Of a stretch of 64,000 nt of DNA, positions 12,992-26,200 are shown piece after piece. A model generated the notes under the pieces. It ran no database searches and was not told where the DNA came from. It saw only the letters and a list, made by a program, of their open reading frames with translations. Made by a program: the position numbers and the translations under genes. Source of the stretch: Phallusia mammillata (Eukaryota; Chordata; Ascidiacea; Phlebobranchia; Ascidiidae). Every line of letters starts with the position of its first letter. Position 1 is the stretch's first letter. The stretch lies in contig QLIY01000063.1 of the NCBI GenBank assembly GCA_003260075.1, forward strand, positions 193,893 through 257,892, in the 5' to 3' direction.

Positions 12992-14705
12992 ATGGCAATG
13001 AATTTTTCGTATGGTGATTTATCTGATATCTTCTGTTCATGTGTTAGTTCGGATGGTTATGAAGTATCGAACCTAATATCAAACGAGGAGCACAAACGTC
13101 GAAAGGTATTTTTTTGGAAACTAGCGTATAAGTGATGCAGTAAATCGTTTCTTAAATCACAAGGAATTGACTTCTGTTTATTTTTAGAGAAAAAATATAC
13201 TGTGTATTGTAATTTAGGTAAGTTAACTTTGAAACAGAATCACATTTGCTGTGACCATTGTGTTGCTTTGGAGAGACCTGCACCACTTTGATATTTGAGC
13301 CATTGAGCGCATAACATTATCTATTTTTTGGGCATAACTTTGTTGTAGGGATTTCAAGCAGAAAGATTCGCCAGAGTTCCAGTATATGTTGCAGTCAAAT
13401 TTCCTCTTCCAATTCAACTCCAAAAGATTGTGATAAAGCCGTGGGTAGGACAACAATGTGCTAAACTGATCAAAGTGCTTTCATCACAAAAAACTTTGTG
13501 GGTACTTGTGAGTTTGCATTCCGAAATCAACAGTTGTATTGTAAATTTCTTTTTTAACTTTCAGGAAAAGCAACAATGTGTTGGAATGCTTAAACGAAAT
13601 ATCTTTCCACACTGCCAAAGCCACTGTAACGAAGCAGTCTGTGATATCCTTTGTCAACCCTAACTATAGAGACAGTTATCATTTATCCAGTTCATCATGT
13701 GAACAGGAGGAAAATGAAATAATAATAACTTTGGAAGGCAGATTCACCAACATAACTGCTATAAAGGTTGGCATTTTGCAGATGTTGAGGGGAAGTGTGC
13801 CATCCATGCAAGCTTTGGAGATATGGGGGTGTCCATCTTTTAAATGTAACAAAAAACTAAGTTTCGAAGTTGTCCAAAAGTGGAAAAACTTGCTCAAAAT
13901 GAAGAAAGCATTTTCAGTACCAAATTCAATCTCTTGCAAATCCCAAAGTGAAGAGTTACCTGAACATTCTGTAATGTATGCAAAGAATGTTTTAAATACA
14001 AATGATGAAACCAACATGGATAATGGTTCAATCCCAAAACAATTTCTTGACCCTCTTGTGTGTGTGATGATGAAAAACCCTGTGTTACTGCCAAGCGGTC
14101 ACACTATTGACCAAAGAACACTGGACAAGCACATTCAAGCCCAAGCAGAATGGGGTCGGCCTCCATCTGACCCCTTCACCGGCATAACTTTCACAGAAAA
14201 CCAAAAGCCTGTACCAAATGTCCAACTTAAATTAAGACTTGATCAACATGCATTGGATACACTGTCTTCTGGCAAAATGCCTTCTAATGGAGGTGTAATA
14301 CTGACAAATTCTTCAAAGCCCAGTACACAGATTAAGCGACCATCAGATTGTGAGAGACATTCAAATGCTAAAATCAGAAAGCTAGATTCTGGAGAATCAA
14401 GCAGGTCCACCCACAAATCTGTGTATGGTAGCCTTGAAACAACACTGTTGGCAGCTCACCAAAGAAATGCACAGTTTCGGGCAATTCAACTCGACAACAA
14501 CAATGAGAAGCCTAACAACATTTATTGTGCCAAATGCAATGCGTTTTTGTCATCAACAGTTGCACAGTACATATTGCCGTGTGAGCACAAACTGTGCCGG
14601 ACATGTTGCCTAAAAATATCCACAGATTCAAAACCAGGCACAAAACACTGCCCCAACTGCCAAGCAAGCTTTGTGAGCAATGATGTTTATCGAACGTTTC
14701 TATAA
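12992..14705 (+). CDS. UBOX5: U-box/RING E3 ubiquitin ligase UBOX5 (RNF37)
   Basis: Three exons close in phase to 467 aa: 12992-13105, 13349-13497 (donor GTGGGT) and 13565-14705 (TAA). UBOX5/RNF37 is a nuclear U-box ubiquitin ligase known to bind E2 enzymes and the ATPase VCP. The N-terminal exon reads SSDGYEVSNLIS, the conserved start of the family. The U-box lies in exon 3 around residues 240-310, with FLDPLVCVMMKNPVLLPSGH and a WGRPPSDPFTG motif typical of RNF37. The C terminus has a RING-like motif, CAKCNAFL ... LPCEHKLCRTCC ... CPNCQASF. Human UBOX5 is about 540 aa, so this copy is slightly shorter, mainly in the linker between U-box and RING. It is convergent with IBTK, with 130 bases between the two stop codons. 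Confidence 0.93.
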
Positions 14706-14804
14706 CATTTTCTTTTTTCATATATTTTCGCTACGTGAAAACAGATGAAACATGATTTTTTAAAAGCGCATGCACCAGCAAAAAGCAAACAAGATTTCAC
14801 ATAG

Positions 14805-14810
14805 TTTATT
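14805..14810 (-). terminator. Polyadenylation signal AATAAA for IBTK
   Basis: AATAAA reads on the minus strand about 30 bases downstream of the IBTK stop codon (14836-14838). It lies in the short convergent spacer with UBOX5. Confidence 0.6.
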
Positions 14811-14835
14811 GCACACAGTTACATGGTATCTTTCA

Positions 14836-17800
14836 TCATGAGCTTTGCTTTCGTTCTTTAGAAAAACTGAGTGCTTGGTGGTCAGGAACTCTGGTCACAG
14901 TAAAGAACCGTTTGTCATTTTTAACACCCTTTCTGGAGTGTTGGTAATGCTTTTTCAATTGATCCATAGCTTCATCTTCCAACTAAAACATGGAAGCATT
15001 AGGTGCTTAATTTAAATACAGTTGCAAATTGAAATGATGATTGAAATCTAACCTGAATCAAAACAAGTGGCTTTTTGCTAGTTTTTTCAGCTCTCTCATG
15101 ACATAGTTGTTCACTTTCCACAATATCGATAAAGGAAGGTGAATGTTCCACGTAACTTGAACTCATTGTTTGTCCACTTTGTGCTGGATTTTCATATGGT
15201 GGTGAAATTCGTGCTTCCAGCTGAATTTGTTGCCATGGGCTATAATAAAATTGTCAACAGTTAAAAAATGTTCGATACAGTTAATAAATGAGTAAAGCAC
15301 AGAAATAGTTCATTTTTTCAAAAAAATTTAAAACGGTGTTTCCACGTACCCTGATGGAGAGAACTTTATATCTGGTGACTTGATAGGGGATGGTGGTAAA
15401 AAAGTCTTTGTTGCATCTGGGACATCCCATATGGCTGTAGTTTGCTTTGGTGATCTACATTCACAAAATAAGGTATTTGAACAATCTTTAAATGTGGCAT
15501 GAGTCGACAAAAACAAAAAATGATAAGATTTCGTGGAAATTCAGGTAACCCTTAAAAATCACCTCATAGGAATTCCCCATGCATTTGTGACTGGTTTTAC
15601 AGGTGGAGAAACAGGTTCAGTGACATGTGCTGTGTTCTCCTGCTCTCTTAAGCGGCGCCTTTCCTTTTGTGACAACTTTTTTGTCTTTCCATGCACAGGA
15701 TGGCCTGAGCTACCTTTGTTCATGTTTGATGATCCATTTTGTTTGATATTTGCAAGTGATGGAAAGTCATTGGTTGAATAGGATTGATTCGGGTCTTTGT
15801 TCAAAATTTTAGCATTACTGTTTGGCAACCAACTTGACACAGATTCAACCTTTTTTGCTTTGGCAGAAGAATTAGGTTCAGTTGTGTTCAGTGTTGTTTT
15901 TACTTCAGTTTTTAATGCTTTCGGCCTTTCAAGAGTGGCTTGTTTATTACTCTCCACTACTACAGCACTTCCATCATCTTGCGTTGGTTCATCAGAGGTT
16001 GCCAACATTTTTTCTAAAATTTCATCCTCTGCATATTTTGGTTCCTTGTATAACAAGTCTGAAAGAAGGACTCCAAATTTTTTGTTTCTTTTACCCTTCG
16101 ATGGTCCACTGCTCAGACTGGGCTTTCTACGACTCGGTGAGGTGTTATGCTGTACCTTTATCTTTCTCTCATCAGAAGAATCATGTACATCCCTATCTGT
16201 AGGATACCGAGGGATGTGGTCAATCCTGGGAACATCACTCGTTGAAGCTATAACCCTTGTGTACACATCTGGGATATTCGACCTTCAAAAAAGTCAACAA
16301 TTTTTTGCAGGACCACCAAAGCTAATTAATTCCACTGAAAGATTTTAATATGGAATACAAAAAGCCAAGCAATATAGGAAAACTTTAGCAGAACACTCAA
16401 ACATGAAAACAAATCGTTTTACAAAGTGATCCTAATCACAAAGTAGGTAAACTTGGGGCAAATTTAAATTCTTCAAGGTTGTAACTATGTGTTTGCAATT
16501 GGTAGACAAGTCAAATCCCACCTGTATATGTTTTCAAGTTCATCAAACACCTCTGGGTCAGCAGAATGGAAAGATGGTGTGCATAAAAGTGCTGGCAAGT
16601 TTTGACAAGCGAATTGCAGGCATGAATTGTATAATTGTTTGCTGTTAAACGCTTCAGCAACTTCACTAACGGAAACTACATTTTTCAAAGTCAAAAGTGG
16701 AACAATCTGTGCAAAACAATGTTATTTTTACTTTTTGTGTGTGGGAGTTGTCAAAAAATTGGTAACTAAATGGGATGGGCCGAGCCAAGGCGAGCCTGAA
16801 CCTGAGTACTCTGTACTGAACATTGCTGTTTTTGATGCTCAGTGCTCAGCTGAGCAGTTGCACAAACTGACCCAAGCATTAAATTGCATATTCATGCCCT
16901 GCTAAGATGTGAAACTAGTGTTCAAAAGGGTATCAAGAACAAAAATGACTGTTTTTTAAATGTGTTAGATGGAGGAAAATACTTTTGTAGCCTGTACAGC
17001 TTAATACACCGATGGTGATACTCGGCCGAGTATTCACATGAGATGGTGGTACTCGGCCGAGTATTCACATGAGATGCTCGGTGCTCGACCAAACAGAACA
17101 TTTTTAGATTTGGTCTATCCCTAGGAACTTACTTGCACTTCAGCAACTTGTTTCAGTCTGTCCATTAACAGCAAGTCCGCAGAAGCCAGTATTTCACAAA
17201 GACTTTCAATTGATGTGGCCCCATGAAGTGAAGTGGGTGAATCAGTGTAAGCAAAGTCAAGCACAAAGCGAAAAACATCAGATGGCACCGGAACCTGTAT
17301 AAATTGCAAATGTCGCACAACTCACTTCTACTTGTGACACAATACAAAAGAACTGACATTTTAATGTAATGCATTTTTGCATAAAGTTATATAGCAATGT
17401 TGTCAATACATATTTTACCTTCAAGTGAGCACATTCACCAATTTTCATGTTTGAGGATTCCATCCATGGAGAAAGGAGCATGCCTTGAAAGAATGGTGCT
17501 CTAGCACACAAAACACACCTGTGTGCTTGAAATGTTTGACCATCATCACATTCGATGACACAGTCAAACAAATTAGGATGCAACATTCTGTTCAATGTAA
17601 ATGAAGGCAAACTGGCAGTTTTGACAATTTTCCCATCATGTACAACAAGTTTGTCAACAGTTTCTTTGATACCAAAGATACCAAGCTTGACAGCAACATT
17701 TCTAAGCAGGGTAATGCTGTTTACTTTCGAATTTTCTTCCTTTTTGCCAAATTTGGTTGAGGTGATATCACCATCAAAGCATTTCTCATTTGTTCCGCAG

Positions 17801-20800
17801 TAAACTTTGCACAATCCAAGCTCAACCAACTCCTCATTGAACTGCTGATTGCTTTGTAGCATTTCACATGTGCCAGTATATATTAACTGCAACAGGTTCT
17901 TTGCAATTTTAGGGTACACATTCTCAATGACAATTTCACCACAATCTTCACCAGAGGTGACTTCTGATAATAGGAGTTTGTAAAAATGTGATGAGCGAGA
18001 TGCAAGAATGTAAGAATGAGCAGGATATGTAACATCTGGTTTATCTTTTCTTTTTACTCTGATGATTATGTCATGAAGGATGTCACGATCATTTGCATCT
18101 TTAAGCAAAGCACCAAGATGTTCTGATAGTTCACTTGCAGTCACAAATGGAACCTAGACAAAACCAAAAAAGTTCAACATAAATGGGTTACATAATGGTT
18201 ACTGCTGAATCTTAACATATAGTGCAGGGGCGGGCAACATACGGACGGGATTTTGAGCGGCCCGCAGACAGTTTCTGGTCTTACATGATAACGTGGCCCG
18301 CGGCCACAGTCTGCCGAATCCCCCACTACTTGCTTACTACGTCAAATTATAGTTGTAACAAACAGTAACGCTCCCCAATAACAGAAAAACTTTCCCGCCG
18401 TTGTTACCATTGCACCATACGTCCATTGTTACGACATAACTGCCAACCTTGTGCGTGGCCTGCTTTCACGGTTTCCTTTGTTTCCACACATGTAGTGTGG
18501 TTAGTGTTTCAGCAGTATCCAAGTCTGTGGTATATGCATTAAATTTGCTGTGGTGAATAATTTTATGTTATATCAGTTAGATTGTTTGGACTGTATTGTA
18601 ATTGCGACGTTCTTGATTGTATTTAGTTTAGGTGGTCAAAAATCCGTTTTAAATCACTGGATAAATACGCGATTAATGTATCGATTCACGAATCCGGCCC
18701 GCCAAGTACTTCATTTTCCCATATCAGGCCCGCCGACTGGAGAAGTTGCCCGCCCCTGGTATAGTGGCTTACATTGGTAACAAAATTCCGTGGGTCTGAT
18801 TGAAGAATGGCAGTGTTTCTTCCTTTGGGTCCCAACACTGCAGAATGAGTGCGGAAGGCACAAGGAACTTGCTCCAAGTTAAATGTTTGTGATGAATCTG
18901 CTTCCAATAGTTCCAAGCTGTTTGCAAATTCCTAAAAATGTAAACAAAAAAATTCATGCATGTTGTATTTAAACTGCACAAATTAATGCTTAAAGCAGAG
19001 ACAGTAAAAGTTAACCTGTTTGTGGAGTGACTGGTTTTTCTTTGACTTTCCAGGATGCCAAGCAGAATACTGTCCGATGTAAGCTGTTCCATCAACAGAG
19101 ACAAACAACACATTGCTGCCCCGACTACTCATAACAATATCACTTATCCAATGCACCTGCAAAATGAGTCTAACTTAAGAAGAATTCATCTAATTTAATA
19201 CAGGTGGTTCCAAATGAAAATTTAAATGGTCTTAGTATTTCTTGCGAAAATACTACATTTTTTGAGAGCACTAACAGAATTAGGATTTATGCTATTGCAA
19301 ATTTGGGCTACTGCTCTGATCATTACCTGTTTTATACCAAACTGACATCTGTCAATGCTTGCATGTGAAGATGACCATGATATTAAATCACCTGACTTTT
19401 TTAAAATCAGTACACGACATTCTCTGTCATCTCTTTGTTGATGATCGTCTTTTACAAGTTTGTTACCAGAGAATGTCAATTTTACCTGATTGGATAACAA
19501 CACAAAATTGACATTAAATAGCCTTTATATGTATTCACAAAATAAATACATCCAAATATAGCACCATTATCTACCTGACCCACAACAGTCTTATCCAGCA
19601 AACCACCTCCGACTTGCAGTTTTTCAATATCCATGTGCTTTGACACAATTTTGCGAACAACAAACTCATGCAAGACATACACTGATCCCTGCAAAAATAT
19701 TTGTATGTTCCCAATCAGGAATGGTGTTCTTGGGTGAAAATAGTTACCTGGGAAGTTGCAACAACAGTGGCAGCATCACTTGAATGCACAGACAATATCT
19801 TGCTGTCTTCTTTGTACACACCAGATACTTGGCGGGGTGTAATAATAAAGGTATCGCCTTTTGCATGACCTAGGAAAAAACATTAGTTATTCTTTACATT
19901 TTCCCCTGCTTAAAGAAAACAAAGAAAAATGTTTGACAACAGAAAAGTTTACTTAAAGCTTGAAAAAGAATTACCTAATTGTCCTGCATTGGTTCCAAAT
20001 GTGTAAAGAGATGTTGGTGTCCACACCACAGTGTGATAACAGCCCACACTACAGCCAATAATGTGATTGTCGCGGAGAGTGGTAACTTTAGTGGGGATCA
20101 AAACCTTAGGTGGAGGTGGATTGAGCCCCAACACTCGACAATGGTTCATTCCACAAACAAACACCTAAATTATAGTTTTGATTTAAAGCTGTTTTGCATC
20201 TTAAAGAAACTTACAGTTACAAACCTGGCCATCTTCAGCCACAAACACAGAGTGATCAACAGATGCAGATATGTTGATAACTTTTATATTTGTAAGGCCT
20301 TCAGTTTTTTGAGGATGTATAAAAGTGTCTTCTTGTCCAGTGCCAAGTCTTCCACCTCTCCCATTGCCACAGGTATAAACAACACCCTCATGTGTGAGAA
20401 ATAATGAGTGGAACTTGCATAGCACAACCTGGTTAAAAACAGAAATATGACAGTATAATACTAAATAGATATGCCCACTCAAAGCAGTGAAGCACCATCA
20501 GAACTTGGTTTAAAGAGCACTTTAAAATATCTCGGATTGGGTATTTGTACCGTGTATTTGATGTACTGAAACTTTGGTTTGTCAAATTTTGTCGGCGGAA
20601 TAAATCCTAATGATTCAATGGAAATTGAATCTTTTACAAACACAACTTTAAAGTGAAAAATGTTTTTTTATTTATTTAAATGCACACCAAAGAACCTGAC
20701 TGCATAATAACTAAGATTGTATTAACTAGTGTTGAATAAAAAAACTGGTACTTAGGAACACTATACACGGACTTGAAAAGTAATTTAATCACAAACATTA

Positions 20801-22882
20801 CTGCCAAGGTAGTGGTGTATATAGCATACATCGTTCAGACGTTACGACAATCTTTGTTGTCATCATCAGTGCATTGAGATTGTCGAAACGTCTGAACGAT
20901 GTGGGGGGGGGGCAGTGATGATGCCAACAGAGATTGTCGAAACTTCTGAACGATGTATTCTATATACACCACTACCTTGGCAGTAATGTTTGTGATTAAA
21001 AAACTGATAAATATTTGGTTTTGGTCCAAACCTAATTTAGCTGATTCAATGCATCTCGTGTTTGTATTATGGCACTAATAAAAGTCAGGGCTTTAGTGAA
21101 TGCACAAATAGACAATTCTTGGGGGTTTGTACTGTAAGAGCAATTGATATTTTTACCTGTGCAATTGATATTTTCTTTCTGGCAAAACATTCAACAACTT
21201 CCGGTAATTTTCTGCTCTTTTGACTTTCATGAGCAAGAGTCATATTTTCATTTACACCCCATGTGTATAAGTCAGTGGAATCTGATTTACGAAGGTCATT
21301 CCAACTGCAAAAAATAAAGCATACAACACTAATTAGCAAAAACAACCAATTTACGCCAACAGCAATTGCAACAGCCCAGAGGTTTCCAACCAGGGGGAAA
21401 TTTGTGTCACAATATAAAACACTTCCTAGTTGTCTTTGCTATGTGTTATTGCTGCATTTGCCATATATGAGTTGAGAAAAAGAAAGTTCTTGCATAATCG
21501 TATAATGTAGGGGGGAAATAGATTTGAATATCGACTAAAAGGGTGCACAGGACGAAAAGGTTGGGAACCACTGTAACAACCATTATTCAGCACAGCTATA
21601 AACAGACAATAATTCAATATTATAAACAGTTCACAAGTGAAATTTGACACTTACTTCTTGATGCTAATATTGCTATTCCTATTTACATTAGGCTTATTCA
21701 CCCAAGGTGCAACATCATTGGTCATAAATGTCAGAATATTACATCCATCTTTGTCTTTGATCCACATTGAAGCACCATTCTTAAAACAACAAAAAAGTAA
21801 CATATTAGAAACCTAAAATATGATTTATAAACAGGAATTAGTACTGCAGTAATTATTTAATCCAAAAAAATGAGACTGGCATTGTAAATTGCAACAATAC
21901 TAAGATTTAGGTTTAAAAGAAAAGTAAGTCATAAATTGGATGCATAAATAACTTGGTACTTTGAAGATAATCCATCCAGAAACAAAGATTACAGTTTTAC
22001 AAATAGGATACTTGTCATTTAAACTTGATTATGATATCTCAGTGGTAGTACCTGCAATAGAGCAACCACACACCCAACCCTTCCAAAGTACACAGCTCGG
22101 TGCAGAGCAGTCCATCCAGATTCAACATCCTTACAATTCACATTGAAAGTGGAAGGTGACTCCTTAGCTTGCTCCAACAACCAATGTAATATGTCTGCCT
22201 TCCCACAGGAGGCAGTTACATGAAGCGGTGTACGTCCATTGCTGTCTTGTCGGTAAAGAGCATTGATACAATGGCTCCGCACATACTCTACAAACATCAC
22301 AAAAACATTTGTTTGTGTTAGCTTTTGACAGAAAAGCAATACTTTATAATGCCAAACCCGGGTCTGACTTTCACATGACTTAAAATGAAAAAAAAGTAAT
22401 TGTTGCAGTACAGCATTTATTCACCAATTAGGCTTTTCACATTTTTATTCCATAAATTGTTTTGTGCATTCAGAGCTTTTTCTGATTTTGCGTTACTTTT
22501 ACTTGTTAATAACAGTTAACCCTAATATGCAACACTAACAGCCCTTCAACATAATGGGTTTTATCAAAATGTAACAAGAAATAACTCAACCTTATCCACA
22601 CAAAGATAAATGTATCGGAAACTTTATAGCCATCTAATTTCTCACTCCTGTCATTTTTGTGATAAAAAAACTACCATTTTTAACAAATTGCAACATGACA
22701 TACATAACTAGTTGTACCTAAATTTGTGCAAAGTCAAGGTTAACCAACAAAACCTAATGCACTACATGTGGACTCGAACCTTTCACTTGATGCAATGTTC
22801 CTCTTAAAATGACAGAGTTCAAGTTATCAACGCATCCCACGAACGTGCATTTGGGAAAGCATCTCTCCTCAAAATTCGACAT
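14836..22882 (-). CDS. IBTK: Inhibitor of Bruton tyrosine kinase (IBTK)
   Basis: Eighteen exons close in phase to 1313 aa (human about 1350): 22780-22882 (ATG), 22052-22287, 21655-21779, 21157-21304, 20225-20428, 19975-20164, 19748-19869, 19575-19688, 19327-19485, 19016-19156, 18773-18931, 17419-18153, 17133-17294, 16522-16706, 15563-16282, 15350-15454, 15053-15239 and 14836-14982 (TGA). Domains in order: ankyrin repeats (exon 2, GRTPLHVTASCGKADILHWL and GWTALHRAVYFGR), RCC1 repeats (exons 4-6, YTCGNGRGGRLGTG), two BTB domains (exons 11-14), a disordered Ser/Lys-rich region (exon 15) and a conserved C-terminal tail ending in a KKPLVLIQ-like stretch. In vertebrates IBTK binds BTK and serves as a CUL3 substrate adaptor; the BTB domains support the adaptor role here. 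An hAT element lies in the intron between exons 11 and 12. Confidence 0.95.
17011..17072. repeat. Two tandem 31-bp units with a CTCGGCCGAG palindrome
   Basis: Two adjacent 31-bp units (17011-17041 and 17042-17072) differ at one or two positions, and a diverged third part follows. Each contains the perfect palindrome CTCGGCCGAG. The array lies in an IBTK intron. It could be the remnant of a transposon end. Confidence 0.65.
18225..18758. mobile_element. Non-autonomous hAT-type element in an IBTK intron
   Basis: The terminal inverted repeats CAGGGGCGGGCAAC and GTTGCCCGCCCCTG match perfectly over 14 bases. The flanking 8-bp duplications ATATAGTG (18217-18224) and GTATAGTG (18759-18766) match at seven of eight positions. 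No transposase frame is visible in the 534 bases. The right target duplication ends just before a splice donor (minus strand, exon 18773-18931). Confidence 0.88.
20784..21000. mobile_element. Foldback (long inverted repeat) element in an IBTK intron
   Basis: Inverted arms of about 70 bases each (from 20784 and ending at 21000) read TTTAATCACAAACATTACTG inward from both ends. A G tract at 20903-20912 and a partly repeated AGATTGTCGAAAC segment lie in the middle and look like an assembly scar. A target duplication is not clear, so the element class is open. Confidence 0.7.
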
Positions 22883-23282
22883 CGTCAATCAGTCCATCAT
22901 TTTCTTCTCTCAATTCGTTTAAACTGACTCAAATACACATTGCTTACTTTTACTTTTTAAATCCTGCTGACTTCAAGAAAACAAAACACCACCAGCGTAG
23001 GCATTCAACCATGACGAGGTGACGTTGCTAAAATACTTTCAAGTGGATATGGGTAAAATATGCTGAGTCACATGGTTCGTGATGTAATTTATATTCAGAA
23101 ATGTGAATACACAGCTGCGAGTAATAAAGTAATAAAACGAAGATTGCACTTGAAAGAAAATCAAACAAACAATTGAAAAACAATGGATGTAACACAACAT
23201 TTCAGCTCAACACGAGAATCAAAGAACCATGGCAAGTCATTATTGTACTGCATTAAAATCAGCGGGGGTTAGCGGTGTTAAT

Positions 23283-26200
23283 TTAGTTGGCAGGGGTAGG
23301 ATCAGTGCTGGTGCCATCTGTTGCTGATTGCGCTTCTGCTTCGTCTGGTTTCTTATCTGAAAAACAACATCTCTCACCGTTAGTTGCCTGCAAGGGTAGC
23401 CTATATGTAGGCTTGTGAAGAAAGTTGAAAACGTTTACACCAAGTACAAACGTATCTACAGGTTAAAGTAATGCAGTGCATACGTGACACTGAGAAATTT
23501 ACGTGTGGAAAATAGTTTCATCACAAACATTTATTAAGCAATCTATGAAATACATCATACCTCCTTTCTCTTCAGCTTCTTCCTTTGCTGTAAGGTCGGC
23601 GCGGAAAAAAATCCGAGCGCTGCTCAGTGAATAGTAGAGAAGATCGAATTCCTGACAGCAGAAAAATAAAACAAAATTTACACCTTTTGATAAATGTGGC
23701 ACCAAAACATGCCTGCGCATGGGGCACAAACTAGCAACATAACTAAAAAATCCGTAAGTTTTAAAAGAGTGTTCAACAATAGCATTTAGAAAGGGGTTTC
23801 GGCATTTTCAGCTAAGGTTGTGGTTTCAAGTTTTACAGTTGTACAGCCACACGCAATTATCACAGCTTATTTTTTATATATTACTACAAGTAAAAATTCC
23901 CCCTTGGCCCATGCCCGACAGTTTAGGACCCACTGGGCAAGGAAAACTAAGAATACTAAAAATTTGTCAAATAAACAACGAATTATATCGGTGTACATTT
24001 AAATCAGAATCGAAAACTAAGTCAGTTGCTTACTCGCTGGTATATTCCAATTCGCTTCAGGGCAAGTGCTTTGGTCTGTAGGAGTTTCTCGTCCTCTGCA
24101 CCCTTCCCTTGTTTCTGTGCAGGTTGTTGTTGAGATTTCACATCTGCCTCGTACTTTCTACGAACACTCTGGAACCAGTGAAGGGAGTCAAACTCCGAGT
24201 ACTGGTCGACCAACTTCAGTATATAAGCGAGCCCTGGGTCCAAAAATCTCAATTAGTTTGTTTCTCGTCGTGAAAATTGTGCTGTGTTATACAACAAAAC
24301 CAATGTTAACATTACTAGTTGGTTGCAAAAGAAAAATTGAATTCAGCAGGAAGCTTTTTAACTAGTAACCATCTGTTCGTTATTTTACTATGCCTTCTCA
24401 TTTCGTTACCAAAAACCATAAAATACATACGATTACCACTGGTGGTTTATGAGATATTTTTAGAAGTTTACCGATTGCGAAACCGTCGTCAGTAAAAGCG
24501 GCGCCCACTTTATTTTTCTTGTTCATCTTTTCCTTGCAGCTGATCACGTGTTCCACAAAGTTAATAGTCTGTAAAAGGTCACAATCGGTCAATTCGTTCA
24601 TGATCTGCCTATACAGCATTTATACAGTTGTAAATGCACTTACCAAAGCTGGGATTATAACGTAGAAATTGCGCAGATGCATGTTTTTCGAGCTACGGAA
24701 TTCTGGAGCAAAAACTGAAACCAACATACGGAGATAATCTGATCCCTCGGCTGAGTTTTTGGCAAGTGACCCAATCACAGCATCGATGTGTGTAAAGGCC
24801 GAGTTCACCTGTGTTAAAAGTATGTAACGTATCAGTTAGAGCAGTGTTTTGACCTTTTTAAGGTATAAATAAACTTTCAAACATGTGACGCCTTTAACAA
24901 ACCAAATGTTTATCCGCCCCCCACTGTGCAAGCCAAGAACACAAAAGTTGTTGATTAAAAACAAATGAGCAAGTTATTGTGACCGGTAAAACTGCTGTTT
25001 TGAGAAATATAAAAAAAGCCGCAAAACGTTGTCATGCACGTTCTCATATCAACACCAAATGAATGTTTCCACTTTAAATTGCGAATACTTAATAAAAAAA
25101 AAGAAAAAAGAAAGAATCGGTGCTAAAATGAAACACCATAGTGTTGCGTTGTAAATACTTGACTTTAGCAAAACTCTTTGATAAAAATCAAAACAAAAGC
25201 CTTGCGTTATTTGAAAAAATACAAACTTACCTCTGGGCTGATATTGTCAGCGTTGGCCAACTCTTCGAAGTTAACTATATCTTCCACGTCAGGGACAAAG
25301 CGTATCGCGTTGCTACAGCAATGTAGACCTCCAGATCTCACCATTCGAATGTATCCCATTGCGTTACCTGTGGAATCACAAAGTCTTAACCAGGTATAGC
25401 AAAGATTAGGGTTGGCCCGATACCAATATTTTGAACCGATACCGATACCCGATATTTTACCCCAAAAGTACTGCGATCCGATACCGATACCCGATACTTT
25501 GCAAACAAGCAAAAACATTTTCAAACTGATGTATTTGTAATGTGTTTTCCCATCACAGTTAATTTAACAACACACTCAGTCTAATAAATCACTTAAGGCC
25601 GTAAAATGCCCAGGTCTGGTAAAGACTCTTTGGCAAATCAGCTGGCGAGCTGACGATGCCCTAACGACGGTGGTGCATTGGAGGCATAACTAACGATTGG
25701 TGCACTTGTTGTTACGCATCTGATCACGTGATTACGTTTATGCTACGCGCTTTGCAACGTCTTACCGGCGTCTATTGTTTGTAACGTCTTACCGGCGTTA
25801 ATGTTTTACGACTTTGACAACAAAAAACATTTAACGATCATGGCTTTAGGCAGAGAATGGGATTGTCTGTTAATATCCCCAAAACAGTGAAGGAATCCCA
25901 AAACATATGACGTTTGGGTCATTTCTTAACGCCAACTTTTGTATTGCAAAATCGCAGGTAGTTTAATTAGGATTTAAAAGTTCACCTAACGGCATAGAAA
26001 ATAATTTGTCACTGATAACACTAGGAATGTCTAAATACACTTGGCCATACAAATTAAACACCTGCCGTTTCGAAACTTATGCTTACAAACGTCTACAATG
26101 AACTTTGTGCGTTTTGACGCTCGCTCGCAATTAACGCGGGCCTAAAAAACGTGTTGCGGCATTAAGTCGCTGTAGCGATTTAGGTCATCTTATTTCATTA

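Noticed and set aside
22882..23283. Operon of WASHC4 and IBTK
   Set aside because: They share a strand, but the 400-base gap exceeds the near-zero spacing of tunicate operons, and the second gene's start shows no obvious trans-splice acceptor that I can prove.
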